From the NCBI RefSeq assembly GCF_024206495.1, contig NZ_JAMBPQ010000002.1, forward strand, positions 310,001-374,000: DNA of 64,000 bases. Reading direction: 5' to 3'. The first letter of the stretch is position 1; the number at the start of each line of letters is the position of its first letter. A program made the translations under genes and the position numbers. Below are positions 47,349-56,299 of this stretch, one piece after another. Source of the DNA: Paraburkholderia sp. CNPSo 3272 (GTDB taxonomy: Bacteria > Pseudomonadota > Gammaproteobacteria > Burkholderiales > Burkholderiaceae). Below the pieces are notes generated by a model. It ran no database searches. It had not been told where the DNA came from and worked only from the letters and a program-made list of their open reading frames with translations.

Positions 47349-48508
47349 GAAAGCCCCACGTTCTGGAACAGGATCGCGAACACGGCGTCGGCGAGGATCA
47401 CGATCGTGATCGACGTGACGACTGACGTGGTCGTGCCCTCGCCCAGGCTCTGCGAATTCGCCTTGATGCGAAAGCCGAAGTGACAGCCCACGATCGCCAC
47501 CAGCATGCCGAACGCCACTCCTTTGCCGAGGCCGATCCACAGGTTGGCGATCGGCACGACGCTGGGCATCGAGCGCATGAACCACGAAATGTCGATGCCC
47601 AGTACGATCTTCGCCGCGATCGCGCCGCCTAGCAACGCAATGATGTCGGTCCAGATCACGAGCAGCGGCATCGCGATGCCGAGCGCGATCACGCGCGGCA
47701 GGATGAGGCGCAGGCCGTGCGAGATGCCCATCACGCGCATGGCGTCGAGTTCTTCGGTCACGCGCATCACGCCGATCTGCGCCGTGATCGCCGAGCCGGA
47801 GCGCCCCGCCACGAGAATCGCCGAGAGCACGGGCCCGAGTTCGCGGATCACCGCGAGGCCGAGGATATTGACGATGAACTGGTTCGCGCCGAAGAGGCGC
47901 AATTGCTGCGCCGAGAGGTACGACAGCACGATGCCGATCAGAAACGCGACGAGCGCCGTGATCGGCAGCGCGCGCGCCCCGGCGTTGTAGATGTTCGCCG
48001 AAATCTCGATCCACGGCGTGACCTTGGGCTTGCGCACCACGAGCAGCAGATCGAGGATCACGCGCCCGAACATGGCGATGCCGCCGTACAGGTGATCGAA
48101 GAACGAGAAGATCGCGAGGCCGAGCTGCGTGACCGGATCGATGCGCACGATGCGCTCCGCCGGCTCGCGCACGGAGTCGAGCAGGGCGATGCGCTCGAAG
48201 ATGTCGCGCTGCGTTTGCGTGAGGTCGACGAGATCGGCCGGCAGCTTGTGGCCCCAGACGCGCCAGAGCGCCTGGCCACCCACGTGGTCCATGCGCTCCA
48301 CGCGCGAGAGGTCCCAAACGCCTACGCGCTCTTCGGCGAGCGCGCGCAGGCGGCGCGCGGCGCCGCCCTGGTCGCGGTCGCGCGCGAGCGCGAGCGCCGT
48401 CCACTGGCCCGACAGGCGCACGGTCTTTCCGTGGGTGCCGGCCGAGACTTCAAGGCCGGGCGGCGTGTCTTGGTTCAAGGGTAAGCACTCGACGGACGGG
48501 GTGAGCAA
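47345..48508 (-). CDS. MlaE-family permease with fused N-terminal STAS-like domain
   Basis: 387 residues. The first about 120 residues (GLEVSAGTHGKTVRLSGQWT and VWDLSRVERMDHVGGQALW) resemble a STAS domain, the fold of MlaB; the rest is the MlaE permease with five or six helices and FLIGIVLSYLSAQQLRLFGAN, MRVTEELDAMRVMGISHG. So MlaB and MlaE appear fused. It is first in the operon permease-ATPase-MCE-lipoprotein. The start codon was not resolved among candidates near 48508. Confidence 0.92.
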   Translation of the reverse strand: MLTPSVECLPLNQDTPPGLEVSAGTHGKTVRLSGQWTALALARDRDQGGAARRLRALAEERVGVWDLSRVERMDHVGGQALWRVWGHKLPADLVDLTQTQRDIFERIALLDSVREPAERIVRIDPVTQLGLAIFSFFDHLYGGIAMFGRVILDLLLVVRKPKVTPWIEISANIYNAGARALPITALVAFLIGIVLSYLSAQQLRLFGANQFIVNILGLAVIRELGPVLSAILVAGRSGSAITAQIGVMRVTEELDAMRVMGISHGLRLILPRVIALGIAMPLLVIWTDIIALLGGAIAAKIVLGIDISWFMRSMPSVVPIANLWIGLGKGVAFGMLVAIVGCHFGFRIKANSQSLGEGTTTSVVTSITIVILADAVFAILFQNVGLS

Positions 48509-48577
48509 ACATTGTAGCGAACGCGCCCCGTTTCGTCGGCCCGAGAGCGCACGGCCGGCTTTAAGACACGAGGCGAA

Positions 48578-48771
48578 CTGTGGGCAACTCTCTGGATAAC
48601 TTGTGGACTGCCTGTGGGCGGCCTGTGAATTGCCACAAGATTAGGCAGATTGCGCGGAAACCGGCGGTGCGATGGTCAGCTTCCGATCCCGTCGGACACC
48701 TTCGCCCCTGTGGACAATTCCGTGGATAACCTGTGGGCCGCCTGTGGGTGGCATGTGGATTGCCCACATTT
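48578..48771. repeat. duplicated block of TGTGG/GGATAA motifs (DnaA-box-like) upstream of birA
   Basis: Two copies of about 63 bases, 48578-48642 and 48708-48771, are about 80% identical, each with the order CTGTGG, GGATAAC, TGTGG, CCTGTGGG, TGTG-ATTGCC-CACA. GGATAA motifs differ by one or two bases from TGTGGATAA, the inverse of the DnaA box TTATCCACA. Most of the 321-base gap between the Mla operon and birA is made of this block; no gene is present. Confidence 0.8.
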
Positions 48772-48794
48772 CGGGTCGAAACGGGCGTGGCGGG

Positions 48795-48822
48795 CTGTCA
48801 CCCGCGCGCCAGCCACTACAAT
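48795..48822 (+). promoter_or_regulatory. promoter of birA
   Basis: CTGTCA (48795-48800) and TACAAT (48817-48822) with 16 bases between. The start would be only about seven bases after the -10, at or next to the birA ATG, implying a very short or absent leader. Confidence 0.45.
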
Positions 48823-48829
48823 ATGAGAC

Positions 48830-49741
48830 ATGAATGCGACGCCCCCCACTCCCGAGACTCCGAGCGCCGGCGACTGGCGCATCGACCGCAACCGCGCGAT
48901 CACGTTGTTCGGCCCGGCCGCACACGACTGGCCCATCGAGATCGTCGAGGAAACCGGCTCGACCAACGCCGACCTCATGGCGCGCCTGAAGGCGCTGCCG
49001 CAAAAGCGCGGCGCCCTCGCACGCCCGATCGTGCGCGTGGCCTATCTGCAGACGGCAGGCCGCGGCCGGCGCGGCCGCACCTGGGTCGCGCAGCCCGGCG
49101 ACGCGCTGCTGTTCTCGATCGGCTGCGTGCTGCCACGTCCCATCGAAGGGCTCGCGGGCTTGAGCCTCGCCATCGGTTCGGCCCTGGTGGACGGCCTGCG
49201 CACGCTGCCCGTGACCGCGCCAGGACAAATCGCGCTCAAGTGGCCCAATGACGTGCTGCTCGAAGGCGACAAGCTGGTGGGCATCCTCGTGGAGACAGCC
49301 TGGACCACCGCCGACGCGACGGCCGTCGTGATCGGCATCGGCACGAACGTGCGCGGCGAAGATGCGCTCGCCGCCAAAGTCGAGGCGCTCAACGCCGCCG
49401 GCGGCAGCGCGGCGGTCGTGCCCGGCACGACGCCCACGGCGCTTTCGCGCGCGTGGCCGAACGCCAACCTCACCGACACGCTCGCCGCCGAGCTCAACGC
49501 GCTCGAAGCCGCGCTGCAACGCTTCGGCGCGGCGGGCTTTGCGCCCTTCCAGGCGCGTTGGAACGCATGCCACGCGTATGCGGGCCGCGAGGTCGCCATC
49601 TACGAGCAAGGCAAGGAATTGCTGCGCGGCACGGCGGCCGGTGTGGACGAGCTCGGCCAGTTGCTCCTCGATACGCCGAACGGGCGCGAGACCGTCACGG
49701 CCGGCGACGTGTCGCTGCGGCTCGCGGACAGCGGCGCATGA
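48830..49741 (+). CDS. birA: biotin-[acetyl-CoA-carboxylase] ligase
   Basis: 303 residues. The biotin-binding loop [20 protein letters not shown] and [19 protein letters not shown] are present. The N-terminal DNA-binding helix-turn-helix of E. coli BirA is missing, so this is a ligase only. It attaches biotin to the acetyl-CoA carboxylase carrier protein. It overlaps coaX by ATGA at 49738-49741. The start may lie further in, since the first about 30 residues are not conserved. Confidence 0.93.
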   Translation: MNATPPTPETPSAGDWRIDRNRAITLFGPAAHDWPIEIVEETGSTNADLMARLKALPQKRGALARPIVRVAYLQTAGRGRRGRTWVAQPGDALLFSIGCVLPRPIEGLAGLSLAIGSALVDGLRTLPVTAPGQIALKWPNDVLLEGDKLVGILVETAWTTADATAVVIGIGTNVRGEDALAAKVEALNAAGGSAAVVPGTTPTALSRAWPNANLTDTLAAELNALEAALQRFGAAGFAPFQARWNACHAYAGREVAIYEQGKELLRGTAAGVDELGQLLLDTPNGRETVTAGDVSLRLADSGA

Positions 49742-50541
49742 GCCGCGGCCCCTTCCTCCTGATCGACGCAGGCAACAGCCGGATCAAATGGGCGCTCGTC
49801 GCGCCCGACGGGTCGCGCCTGCACGCGGGAACGATGGATCATGTGCGCGACGACGGCGCGCAATCCGCGCCCATCGCTCATGAAGCTGGTAGCAGCGAAG
49901 AATGGGCGACGCTGCCCCGCCCCGCCGGCGCGTGGATCTCGAACGTCGCGGGCGCGGCGGTGGGCGAACGCCTCGGCGCGCTGGTCGAGACGCACTGGCC
50001 GGGACTCCCGCGCACCGCGGTGCGGGCCTGCGCGCAGCAGTGCGGCGTGACGAACAGCTATGCCACGCCCGACGCGCTCGGCAGCGACCGCTGGGCCGGC
50101 ATGATCGGCGCGCACGCCGCCTATCCGGACGAGCCGCTCCTGATCGCGACATTCGGCACCGCCACCACGCTCGAAGCGCTGCGCGCCGACGGCACGTTCG
50201 TGGGCGGCATGATCGCGCCGGGCTTCACGCTCATGATGCGCTCGCTCGGCGAGCACACCGCGCAACTGCCCGTGGTCGCCGGCGGCATGGCGAATGCCGC
50301 CCACCCGGGCATCGCCTTCGCCGCCGACACGCGAAGCTCGATCTCGGCGGGCTGCGCGCTTGCGCAGGCCGCGCTCGTCGAGCGCGCCTCGGCAGATTTG
50401 CAGGATGCGTGGAGAATGCCGGTGCGGCTCGTGGTGAGCGGCGGCGCGGCGGCCGAAGTGACAGCGGCGCTCAAGGTGCCGCATACTCGCCACGATGCGT
50501 TGGTGCTGTCGGGGCTGGCGCTCATCGCGGCGCAGTCCTGA
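49738..50541 (+). CDS. coaX: type III pantothenate kinase
   Basis: 267 residues. The acetate-kinase-like fold is shown by [15 protein letters not shown] near the N-terminus, [13 protein letters not shown] and [16 protein letters not shown] in the middle and the end [11 protein letters not shown]. It phosphorylates pantothenate in coenzyme A synthesis. It is translationally coupled to birA, the usual pairing in Burkholderiales. Confidence 0.95.
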   Translation: MSRGPFLLIDAGNSRIKWALVAPDGSRLHAGTMDHVRDDGAQSAPIAHEAGSSEEWATLPRPAGAWISNVAGAAVGERLGALVETHWPGLPRTAVRACAQQCGVTNSYATPDALGSDRWAGMIGAHAAYPDEPLLIATFGTATTLEALRADGTFVGGMIAPGFTLMMRSLGEHTAQLPVVAGGMANAAHPGIAFAADTRSSISAGCALAQAALVERASADLQDAWRMPVRLVVSGGAAAEVTAALKVPHTRHDALVLSGLALIAAQS

Positions 50542-50614
50542 GGCGCGCGCGACCCACGCGCCGCCCGCCTCCGGCCCTGAAAACGAACGAACGATTTCGA
50601 AGGAGCTTCACACG

Positions 50615-50854
50615 ATGCTGCGCTGGCTGATCGCCATTCTGATTCTCGCCAACGGCCTGGCCTTTGCGGCCATTGGCGGCGTGTTCGGCCCGACGCCCTC
50701 GTCGGGTACGCGCGAAACCCAGCACCTGAACCGGCAGACCCACCCCGAGCGGCTCGTGGTGAAGGCGATCCGGCCCTCCGAATCGGCGGATGTGCCGACC
50801 GTCGGCGGCCCGGTGACGGTACCGTCGGTGCAGGCGTCGACCCTCACGCAGTAA
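50615..50854 (+). CDS. small membrane-anchored protein of unknown function
   Basis: 79 residues. An N-terminal helix (about 4-22, LIAILILANGLAFAAIGGVF) is followed by a polar, Pro- and Thr-rich tail with no known domain. AAGGAG lies about eight bases before the ATG. In related genomes a SPOR-type protein often follows coaX, and this could be its shortened counterpart, but no SPOR repeat is visible. It is followed by a strong hairpin. Confidence 0.65.
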   Translation: MLRWLIAILILANGLAFAAIGGVFGPTPSSGTRETQHLNRQTHPERLVVKAIRPSESADVPTVGGPVTVPSVQASTLTQ

Positions 50855-50872
50855 GCCGCGCTTCAAACGCAA

Positions 50873-50924
50873 CCGGCCGGAGAACGGGCCCGCCCCGGCG
50901 TTGGGCGGCCCGTTCTCCGGCCGG
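50873..50924. terminator. large inverted repeat between the small gene and rfaE2
   Basis: CCGGCCGGAGAACGGGCC (50873-50890) and GGCCCGTTCTCCGGCCGG (50907-50924) form a perfect 18-bp stem with a 16-base loop. The T-run after it is short, but the position between convergent genes fits a terminator. Confidence 0.8.
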
Positions 50925-50965
50925 CTTTGCATCGTCCGCCGCACGAGGCAGACGTATGTCGAGAC

Positions 50966-51457
50966 TTACTTCGATCCTTCCTGCGCGCGCACTTTCTGCA
51001 GCAGCTTCGTCGTGGAGCGGTCGTGCTCGAACGCGATCGCGAGCGCCCGTCCGCCCCAGCCGCGCACCAGCGCCGACTCGGGCAGCGCGTCCATGTCGTA
51101 GTCGCCGCCCTTCACGAGAATGTCCGGGCGCAAGGCCCCGATCAGCTCGACTGGCGTTTGCTCGCCGAACTTCACGACCCAGTCCACGCTCTCCAGCGCC
51201 GCCAGTAGCGCCATGCGGTCGTTCTCGTTGTTGATGGGGCGGTCGTCGCCCTTGCCGAGCATCTTCACCGAAGCGTCGCTATTCACGCCGACGATCAGCG
51301 TGGCGCCCAGCGCCTTCGCATCGGCGAGATAGGTGACGTGTCCGCGGTGCAGGATGTCGAAGACGCCATTGGTGAACACCACAGGGCCGGGCAGCGAGGC
51401 GCGCAGTTGCGCGAGCGCCTCGCGGGTCGTGATCTTGCGTTCGAAGGTAGCGGGCAT
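50966..51457 (-). CDS. rfaE2: D-glycero-beta-D-manno-heptose 1-phosphate adenylyltransferase
   Basis: 163 residues. The nucleotidyltransferase motif NGVFDILHRGHVTYLADAK carries the HxGH site, and VKGGDYDMDALPES is the heptose-binding part. It activates heptose phosphate for LPS core synthesis. In E. coli it is fused to the kinase (HldE); here it stands alone, as usual in this family. It converges with the small gene after coaX. Confidence 0.95.
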   Translation of the reverse strand: MPATFERKITTREALAQLRASLPGPVVFTNGVFDILHRGHVTYLADAKALGATLIVGVNSDASVKMLGKGDDRPINNENDRMALLAALESVDWVVKFGEQTPVELIGALRPDILVKGGDYDMDALPESALVRGWGGRALAIAFEHDRSTTKLLQKVRAQEGSK

Positions 51458-51542
51458 GGAATGAGGCTCGGATAAAAAAATGGGCGCGGTTCGCAGCAGG
51501 CTAGCCGCATTGAGCAGGCCGTTGAGCCGCGCGCCAATGAAA

Positions 51543-51575
51543 ACGGCCCGTCACGCGAGAAGCGCTTCGGGCCGT
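51543..51575 (-). terminator. hairpin after the ferritin-like gene
   Basis: ACGGCCCG (51543-51550) pairs with CGGGCCGT (51568-51575); on the minus strand it is followed by TTTTCATT. It lies 50 bases after the stop. Confidence 0.6.
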
Positions 51576-51625
51576 CCCGGTCGCGGCGCGCCACGCAAGG
51601 CGCGCACGCGAGCTGTCTCGGCGCA

Positions 51626-52495
51626 TCAGGCCGGCTGTTGCGTGCCTTGCTCGGCCTGCAGGCGCTGCACCACTTCCTTGCGATAGCGGTTCAGTTCCTG
51701 TGCCGTGGTGAACGTGCGCTCGAACAGGATCGAGAGGTTGTGCAGAATGCGCTCGATCACCTTCTTTTCCCAGCCGTCGTCGAAGCGGATCTGCTCGTCG
51801 AGCCAGCGCTCGAGCCATTCCGGGTCGGGCAGGCGCGACTGCACGGTGTCGCGCGGGAACAGCGCCTGGTTCACGTGCAGGTTCGTCGGGTGCAGCGGCT
51901 TTTCGGTGCGGCGCGCCGAAGCCATCAGCACGCCGATCTTCGCAAACGCCGCGCGCGCGACGTCGCCGAAATTGTTGAGCGCCTTCTTCATGTAGCGCAG
52001 ATAGGCGCCACCGTGGCGCGCTTCGTCGCGCGAAATCGTTTCGTAGATGGCCTTGATGACCGGCTCCGTGTGCCATTCGGCGGCACGGCGATACCAGTGG
52101 TTCAGACGGATTTCGCCGCAGAAGTGCAGCATGAGCGTTTCGAGCGGCGGCGCCGGATCGAACTCGAAGCGCACGGCGTGCAGTTCTTCTTCGGTCGGCA
52201 CCATTTCCGGCTTGAAGCGGCGCAGGTATTCCATGAGGACGAGCGAATGCTTTTGCTCCTCGAAGAACCACACGCTCATGAACGCCGAAAAGTCGCTGTC
52301 GTGGTGGTTGTCGCGCAGGAACATTTCCGTGGCCGGCAGCGCCGACCATTCGGTGATCGCGTTCATCTTGATGGTCGCGGCCTGCTCATCGGTAAGGAGC
52401 GACGCATCGAACTTGTCCCAGGGAATGTCCTTTTCCATGTCCCATCGGACCGATTCGAGCGATTTGTAAAGTTCCGGATAAAGCATCGTGTTCAT
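51626..52495 (-). CDS. ferritin-like / acyl-ACP desaturase-type di-iron protein
   Basis: About 289 residues, helical throughout. Carboxylate and histidine ligands of a di-iron site are visible as EEQKH in the first half and ETISRDEARHGG in the second, spaced as in type-2 fatty-acid (acyl-ACP) desaturases. Databases often call this group ferritin family or ferritin-like. Its substrate is not known, and the gene stands alone. The ATG at 52495 gives MNTMLYPELYKSLESV; the frame runs on to 52588 without similarity. Confidence 0.78.
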   Translation of the reverse strand: MNTMLYPELYKSLESVRWDMEKDIPWDKFDASLLTDEQAATIKMNAITEWSALPATEMFLRDNHHDSDFSAFMSVWFFEEQKHSLVLMEYLRRFKPEMVPTEEELHAVRFEFDPAPPLETLMLHFCGEIRLNHWYRRAAEWHTEPVIKAIYETISRDEARHGGAYLRYMKKALNNFGDVARAAFAKIGVLMASARRTEKPLHPTNLHVNQALFPRDTVQSRLPDPEWLERWLDEQIRFDDGWEKKVIERILHNLSILFERTFTTAQELNRYRKEVVQRLQAEQGTQQPA

Positions 52496-53212
52496 AGTCC
52501 CGCCCCTGATCTGCGCAAAACGCGCGCATGACGAATTCGTAGCGTGCCGCGTGCCCGCATACAACGCGGCCGCGCAGGCAAAAAGCATTTAATTTTACGC
52601 GGTATCCGGCCCTCTGGACGCAATCGCAGAGCAGCGAACGCAATACGCGCTGCCACACGACAATCCAGCCAACCGGAATGAAGGCGCCGTCCTGGATTCT
52701 GGGTAGCTGCTCCGTTCCTCGAATCCGGCCGCCTGATACCGCTGATCACCACCGAAACCCGCGAGGCGCGCGAGCCATCGCCGCAGGCCCGCGCGACACA
52801 ATGTCGCACTTTCGCGCCGCACGTCGACGTCCTTTTGACCACCTTGCTGGCCGATTTTCCAATGGGCAACATTCCGCCCGTCAAGGCCGTGGAACCCGCG
52901 CGGCGAAGCGCCGTAACGCCGCCCGCAACTCCCACAAATGACCAGAAAAACCTTACACAATAATAGCATGCCGATGTTTCAGTTCCGCCACGCCCCGAAA
53001 TCGTTGCTCGCGCCGTCTGTCGGAGCTTTGAGCCAAGTCAAAAGAACGTCGCTTGGGGCGAGCGTGTCGCGGTAACCCAGTGCGCAACTCACGCGTGAAA
53101 TCACGGGCGCCGAGCGAGTCGAGGAACACGCTCGCGACGCGCGAGCGTCGGATAGCGGTCGATGTCGGGGCGCGCCGCGAGCACTTCCGGGGTGGGCGTG
53201 ACGCCGCGCGCC
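52496..53212. other. 0.7-kb region without a supported gene
   Basis: 717 bases between the ferritin-like gene and phaM. It contains a start-less open frame on the plus strand (52682-52963, separate entry) and a stretch at 53000-53150 whose minus-strand reading is open in places but broken by stops. No terminal inverted repeats or promoter elements were recognised. It may contain gene remnants. Confidence 0.5.
52682..52963 (+). pseudogene. open frame without a start codon, possible gene remnant
   Basis: 93 codons are open from the TGA at 52679-52681 to TAA at 52961-52963. The translation includes LITTETREAREPSPQARA, FAPHVDVLLTTLLADFPM and NIPPVKAVEPARRSAVTPPA. There is no ATG, except one within, and no ribosome binding site. 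The reading looks more protein-like than neighbouring frames, but I cannot name a family. It could be the end of a lost gene or of a mobile element. Confidence 0.3.
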
Positions 53213-53986
53213 TTATTCGGGCTGCGCCGGCGCCTTCTTCGCGCCGCGCGGCGCGCTGCGGCCCGCGCCGCCGCTGTTGCCATTGCCGTTGCTGGCGTTA
53301 CCGGTGTTGCCGGTGTTGCCGGCGCTGTTGTTCCGCCGTGCGGTGCTGCTGCGTTTGGCCGCGGCGGCTTCGGTCTTCGCCTGCGCCTCGCTCACCGCTT
53401 CCGCCGCCGCTTGCGCGGCCTGCGCCGCGGCGGCGGGCTGCGCCATCGCGAATTGCGCGAGCTGGTTGAACTGGGCCTGCACGAGATTCCACCACGAACC
53501 GGCGTCGAAGCCCGGCGGCGCGACGGCCGCGCCCGTGGGCGCAGCGCCAGCGTTCGCGGTCTCGGGCTCGGCGGCCCGCTCGCGCGCGGCGCCCGCTCTC
53601 GGCGCTTCGGATTCGGCGTGCGTCGGCGTCATCTGCGCCTGCGCGAACGCGCCGAACGCACGCAGCGTGGAGAGCGTGGCGCGCTGCACTTCGAGCGCCT
53701 GGATGGCGGACTGCAACATGCCGAGATTGAGCTTGAGCCATTGCTCGACGGCGCGCAGATCGGTGATGCGCTTGTCGAGCTCCTCGATGTTGGTGAGCGG
53801 CGTCATCATGTCGGACATCATCGAAAGCGGCGGGCCGAAGGCTTGCGCCACGCCCGGCTCGCCGCCCGCAAACGCGCCGCCGAACGGCGTGAGGCGCATC
53901 ATCCCCCACATCTGGTCGAGCATTTCGGCGGGCGGAAAGCCTGGAAAGCCCGGGAACGGCGGCGTGGTGCCTGCTGAGTCGGTCAT
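53213..53986 (-). CDS. phaM: PhaM-like polyhydroxyalkanoate granule-associated protein
   Basis: 257 residues. The N-terminus is PFPGFPGFPPAEMLDQMWGMMRLTP in pattern, then LTNIEELDKRITDLRAVEQW and NLGMLQSAIQALEVQRATLSTLRAFG, as in PhaM of Cupriavidus. The C-terminus is Ala-rich, then basic with Asn/Gly repeats and RGAKK, suited to DNA binding. PhaM activates PHA synthase and tethers granules to the nucleoid in Cupriavidus. No pha biosynthesis gene is adjacent. A 9-bp DNA repeat encodes part of the tail. Confidence 0.82.
   Translation of the reverse strand: MTDSAGTTPPFPGFPGFPPAEMLDQMWGMMRLTPFGGAFAGGEPGVAQAFGPPLSMMSDMMTPLTNIEELDKRITDLRAVEQWLKLNLGMLQSAIQALEVQRATLSTLRAFGAFAQAQMTPTHAESEAPRAGAARERAAEPETANAGAAPTGAAVAPPGFDAGSWWNLVQAQFNQLAQFAMAQPAAAAQAAQAAAEAVSEAQAKTEAAAAKRSSTARRNNSAGNTGNTGNASNGNGNSGGAGRSAPRGAKKAPAQPE
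53288..53323. repeat. four 9-bp tandem repeats in the phaM tail
   Basis: GTTGCTGGC, GTTACCGGT, GTTGCCGGT, GTTGCCGGC follow one another; on the minus strand they encode the repeating Gly-Asn-Thr/Ala tripeptides. Length changes would stay in frame. Confidence 0.8.
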
Positions 53987-54095
53987 GCGGTACTCCCTCG
54001 CATAGATAGGTGGTCAAATGCGCGCGCGTGGGCGGCACGAAACGGTCTCTTCGATAATAGCGCGCGTAAAACCAGAAATCGGCAGAAAGCGCAAA

Positions 54096-54920
54096 TCAAA
54101 ATGGATCGCCGCCCGGAAACTCCGGCGCGCGCCGCTCGCGCAGCGACTGCACGCCCTCGCGCACGTCGGGCCCCGCGAAGCCCATGAATTCGAGCGCGAG
54201 CGACGTGTCGAAGTTCGGCCCCGCCATGCGCAGCCAGTTGTTGAGCGCGTACTTGGTCCAGCGCACGGCGGTTTGCGAACCGGTGGCGAGGCGCTTCGCC
54301 ACCTCGAACGCCTTCGGCAGCAGGTCGTTCTCGTCCACGGCGAGCGCGACGAGACCGATGCGCTCCGCCTCCTCGCCGCTCACCGGCTCGCACAGCAACA
54401 GGTAATACTTCGCCTTCGCCATGCCGCACAACAGGGGCCACACGATCGCCGCGTGGTCCCCCGCTGCGACGCCGAGGCGCGTATGGCCATCGATGATGCG
54501 CGCTGTTTTGGTGGCGATGGAAATGTCGGCCAGTAGTCCCGCGACGAGCCCCGCGCCCACCGCCGGACCGTGCATGGCCGAGACGATCGGCTTGCCGCAG
54601 TTGATCACGTTGTAGACGAGGTCGCGCGCCTCGCGCCACACGCGTGCGCGCACGTCGAAATGCGTGGCCATGTCCTCGACGAGCTGCAGGTCGCCGCCCG
54701 CCGAAAAGCCCTTGCCCTCGCCCCGAATCACGGCGACGCGCGCGTCGGGATCGCGGTCCACGTCGCGCCAGATCTCGGCGAGTTCGCGGTGCATGTTGGC
54801 GTCGGCGGTCGCGAGGCCGCTCTTGTTCGTGCCCTCGCCGCTCATCACGATCTCGACGATGCCGTGCTCGTGCCGCCGCACGCGCAAAGCGTGATAGTGG
54901 GCGTAAAAAGGATCGTTCAT
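54096..54920 (-). CDS. enoyl-CoA hydratase/isomerase family protein
   Basis: About 274 residues. The crotonase fold shows the oxyanion-hole stretches [18 protein letters not shown] and [30 protein letters not shown] catalytic Glu pair is not obvious in the second motif, so activity other than hydration is possible. Members act on CoA thioesters. AAGGAG lies before the ATG. It is co-directional with a periplasmic binding protein gene and a fumarylacetoacetase-like gene upstream. Confidence 0.86.
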   Translation of the reverse strand: MNDPFYAHYHALRVRRHEHGIVEIVMSGEGTNKSGLATADANMHRELAEIWRDVDRDPDARVAVIRGEGKGFSAGGDLQLVEDMATHFDVRARVWREARDLVYNVINCGKPIVSAMHGPAVGAGLVAGLLADISIATKTARIIDGHTRLGVAAGDHAAIVWPLLCGMAKAKYYLLLCEPVSGEEAERIGLVALAVDENDLLPKAFEVAKRLATGSQTAVRWTKYALNNWLRMAGPNFDTSLALEFMGFAGPDVREGVQSLRERRAPEFPGGDPF

Positions 54921-54978
54921 GGGAGGACTCCTTTGCTTCGGATTGCTGATTACTTGAAAGCGATGGCAGTGCCGCTCA

Positions 54979-56145
54979 TCAATGCGGCTGATACATCCAC
55001 TTGCCATCGCGGATCTCGACCATCACGCGCGCTCGCGCGTCGAGGCCGAGGTGATAGGTGGCGCTCATGTTGAGGACGCCATTGGTGTCATGCAGCCCGT
55101 GCGTCGCTTCGAGTGCGTCGCGCAGCGCGTGGCGAAACGCGGGCGTGCCGGGCGCTGCCGACTTGAGCGCAACGGGTATCGCGTTCTGCAGCAGGAGCCC
55201 CGCGTCCCACGTGTACGCGCCGAATGCCGACACGGTGCCCGCGCCGTTACGGGCTTCGTAACGCGAAATATAGTCGAGCGCGAGGCGCCGGCCGGGCTGG
55301 TCCTCGGGCAGCTGCGCGGCCACGAGCACCTGGCTTGCGGGAAGGAACGTGCCGTTGCAGTCGGCGCCACACACGCGCAGGAAGTCGCGGTTGCCCACGC
55401 CGTGGTTGTGATAGATGACGCCCTTGTAGCCGCGCTCCTTGAGCGCCTTGGGCGGCAGCGCGGCGGGCGTACCGGCCGCGCCGACCACGACGGCATCCGG
55501 GCGCGCCGCGACGATCTTGAGCACCTGCCCCGTCACGCTCGGGTCGGTGCGATTGAAGCGCTCGTTCGCGACGAGCTTGATGTCGTGCTGTTGCGCGGCC
55601 TTGGCGATCTCGGCATAGAACGTCTCGCCGAGCGCGTCGGCCTGGCCGATATAGGCGAGCGTCTTCACGTTGTGCGCGGCGGCGTGCTCCATGATCGCGC
55701 CGGCCATCATCGCGTCGGTTTGCGGCGTCTTGAACATCCAGTGGCGCTTGTCGTCGACGGGCTCGATGATCTTCGCCGACGATGCGAGCGAGATCGTAGG
55801 CGTCTCGCCTTGCGCGATCACGTCGAGCATCGCGAGCGAGTTGGGTGTGATCGACGAGCCGATGATCGCATCGACATGCTGCTCATCGATGAGCTTCTTC
55901 GTGTCCTGCACAGCCTGGGTCGTGTCGGAGGCGTCGTCGAGCACGATGTACTGGACTTTCTGGCCCGCGATCTCGGTGGGGAACATCGCGGCGGTGTCGC
56001 GCGCGGGAATGCCGAGCGAGGCGGCCGGACCCGTGAGCGAAAGCACGAGGCCGATCTTGACCTGCGCGAGCGCGAGCGTGGGTGCACCGATACTGAAGAC
56101 CGAGGCGATGCGTAGCGCAAGACGGCTGGGGCGAGAAGCGTTCAC
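54979..56145 (-). CDS. branched-chain amino acid-type ABC transporter substrate-binding protein
   Basis: About 388 residues with a signal peptide (about 1-27, ending TLALA). The mature start [18 protein letters not shown] and [19 protein letters not shown] match LivJ/LivK-type (Peripla_BP_6) proteins. A GTG start at 56145 has AAGGAGA ahead. No permease or ATPase of this transporter is in the window, so it must act with distant components or be a sensor. It sits between the hydratase and fumarylacetoacetase-family genes. Confidence 0.88.
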   Translation of the reverse strand: MNASRPSRLALRIASVFSIGAPTLALAQVKIGLVLSLTGPAASLGIPARDTAAMFPTEIAGQKVQYIVLDDASDTTQAVQDTKKLIDEQHVDAIIGSSITPNSLAMLDVIAQGETPTISLASSAKIIEPVDDKRHWMFKTPQTDAMMAGAIMEHAAAHNVKTLAYIGQADALGETFYAEIAKAAQQHDIKLVANERFNRTDPSVTGQVLKIVAARPDAVVVGAAGTPAALPPKALKERGYKGVIYHNHGVGNRDFLRVCGADCNGTFLPASQVLVAAQLPEDQPGRRLALDYISRYEARNGAGTVSAFGAYTWDAGLLLQNAIPVALKSAAPGTPAFRHALRDALEATHGLHDTNGVLNMSATYHLGLDARARVMVEIRDGKWMYQPH

Positions 56146-56299
56146 GGTGTCTCCTTGTCGTTTTACGTTCGGATGCTGCGTGCTTCTACGGCTCGTACCT
56201 TGACTGGTCTGCCCGATGCGCTCGAAGAACAAGGGCGTTCGCCAGTGTAGCCGCACGCGTGGCGCGCGGCATCCGGCGAAACCCTTCAGCGTTGGCGTG

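Noticed and set aside
46413..48404. 663-residue reading joining the ATPase to upstream sequence
   Set aside because: The extra N-terminal part lies out of frame over the MlaE permease and is not protein-like; the ATPase starts at 47348.
52595..52969. 124-residue minus-strand open frame
   Set aside because: It lies opposite a more protein-like frame and has no ribosome binding site or similarity.
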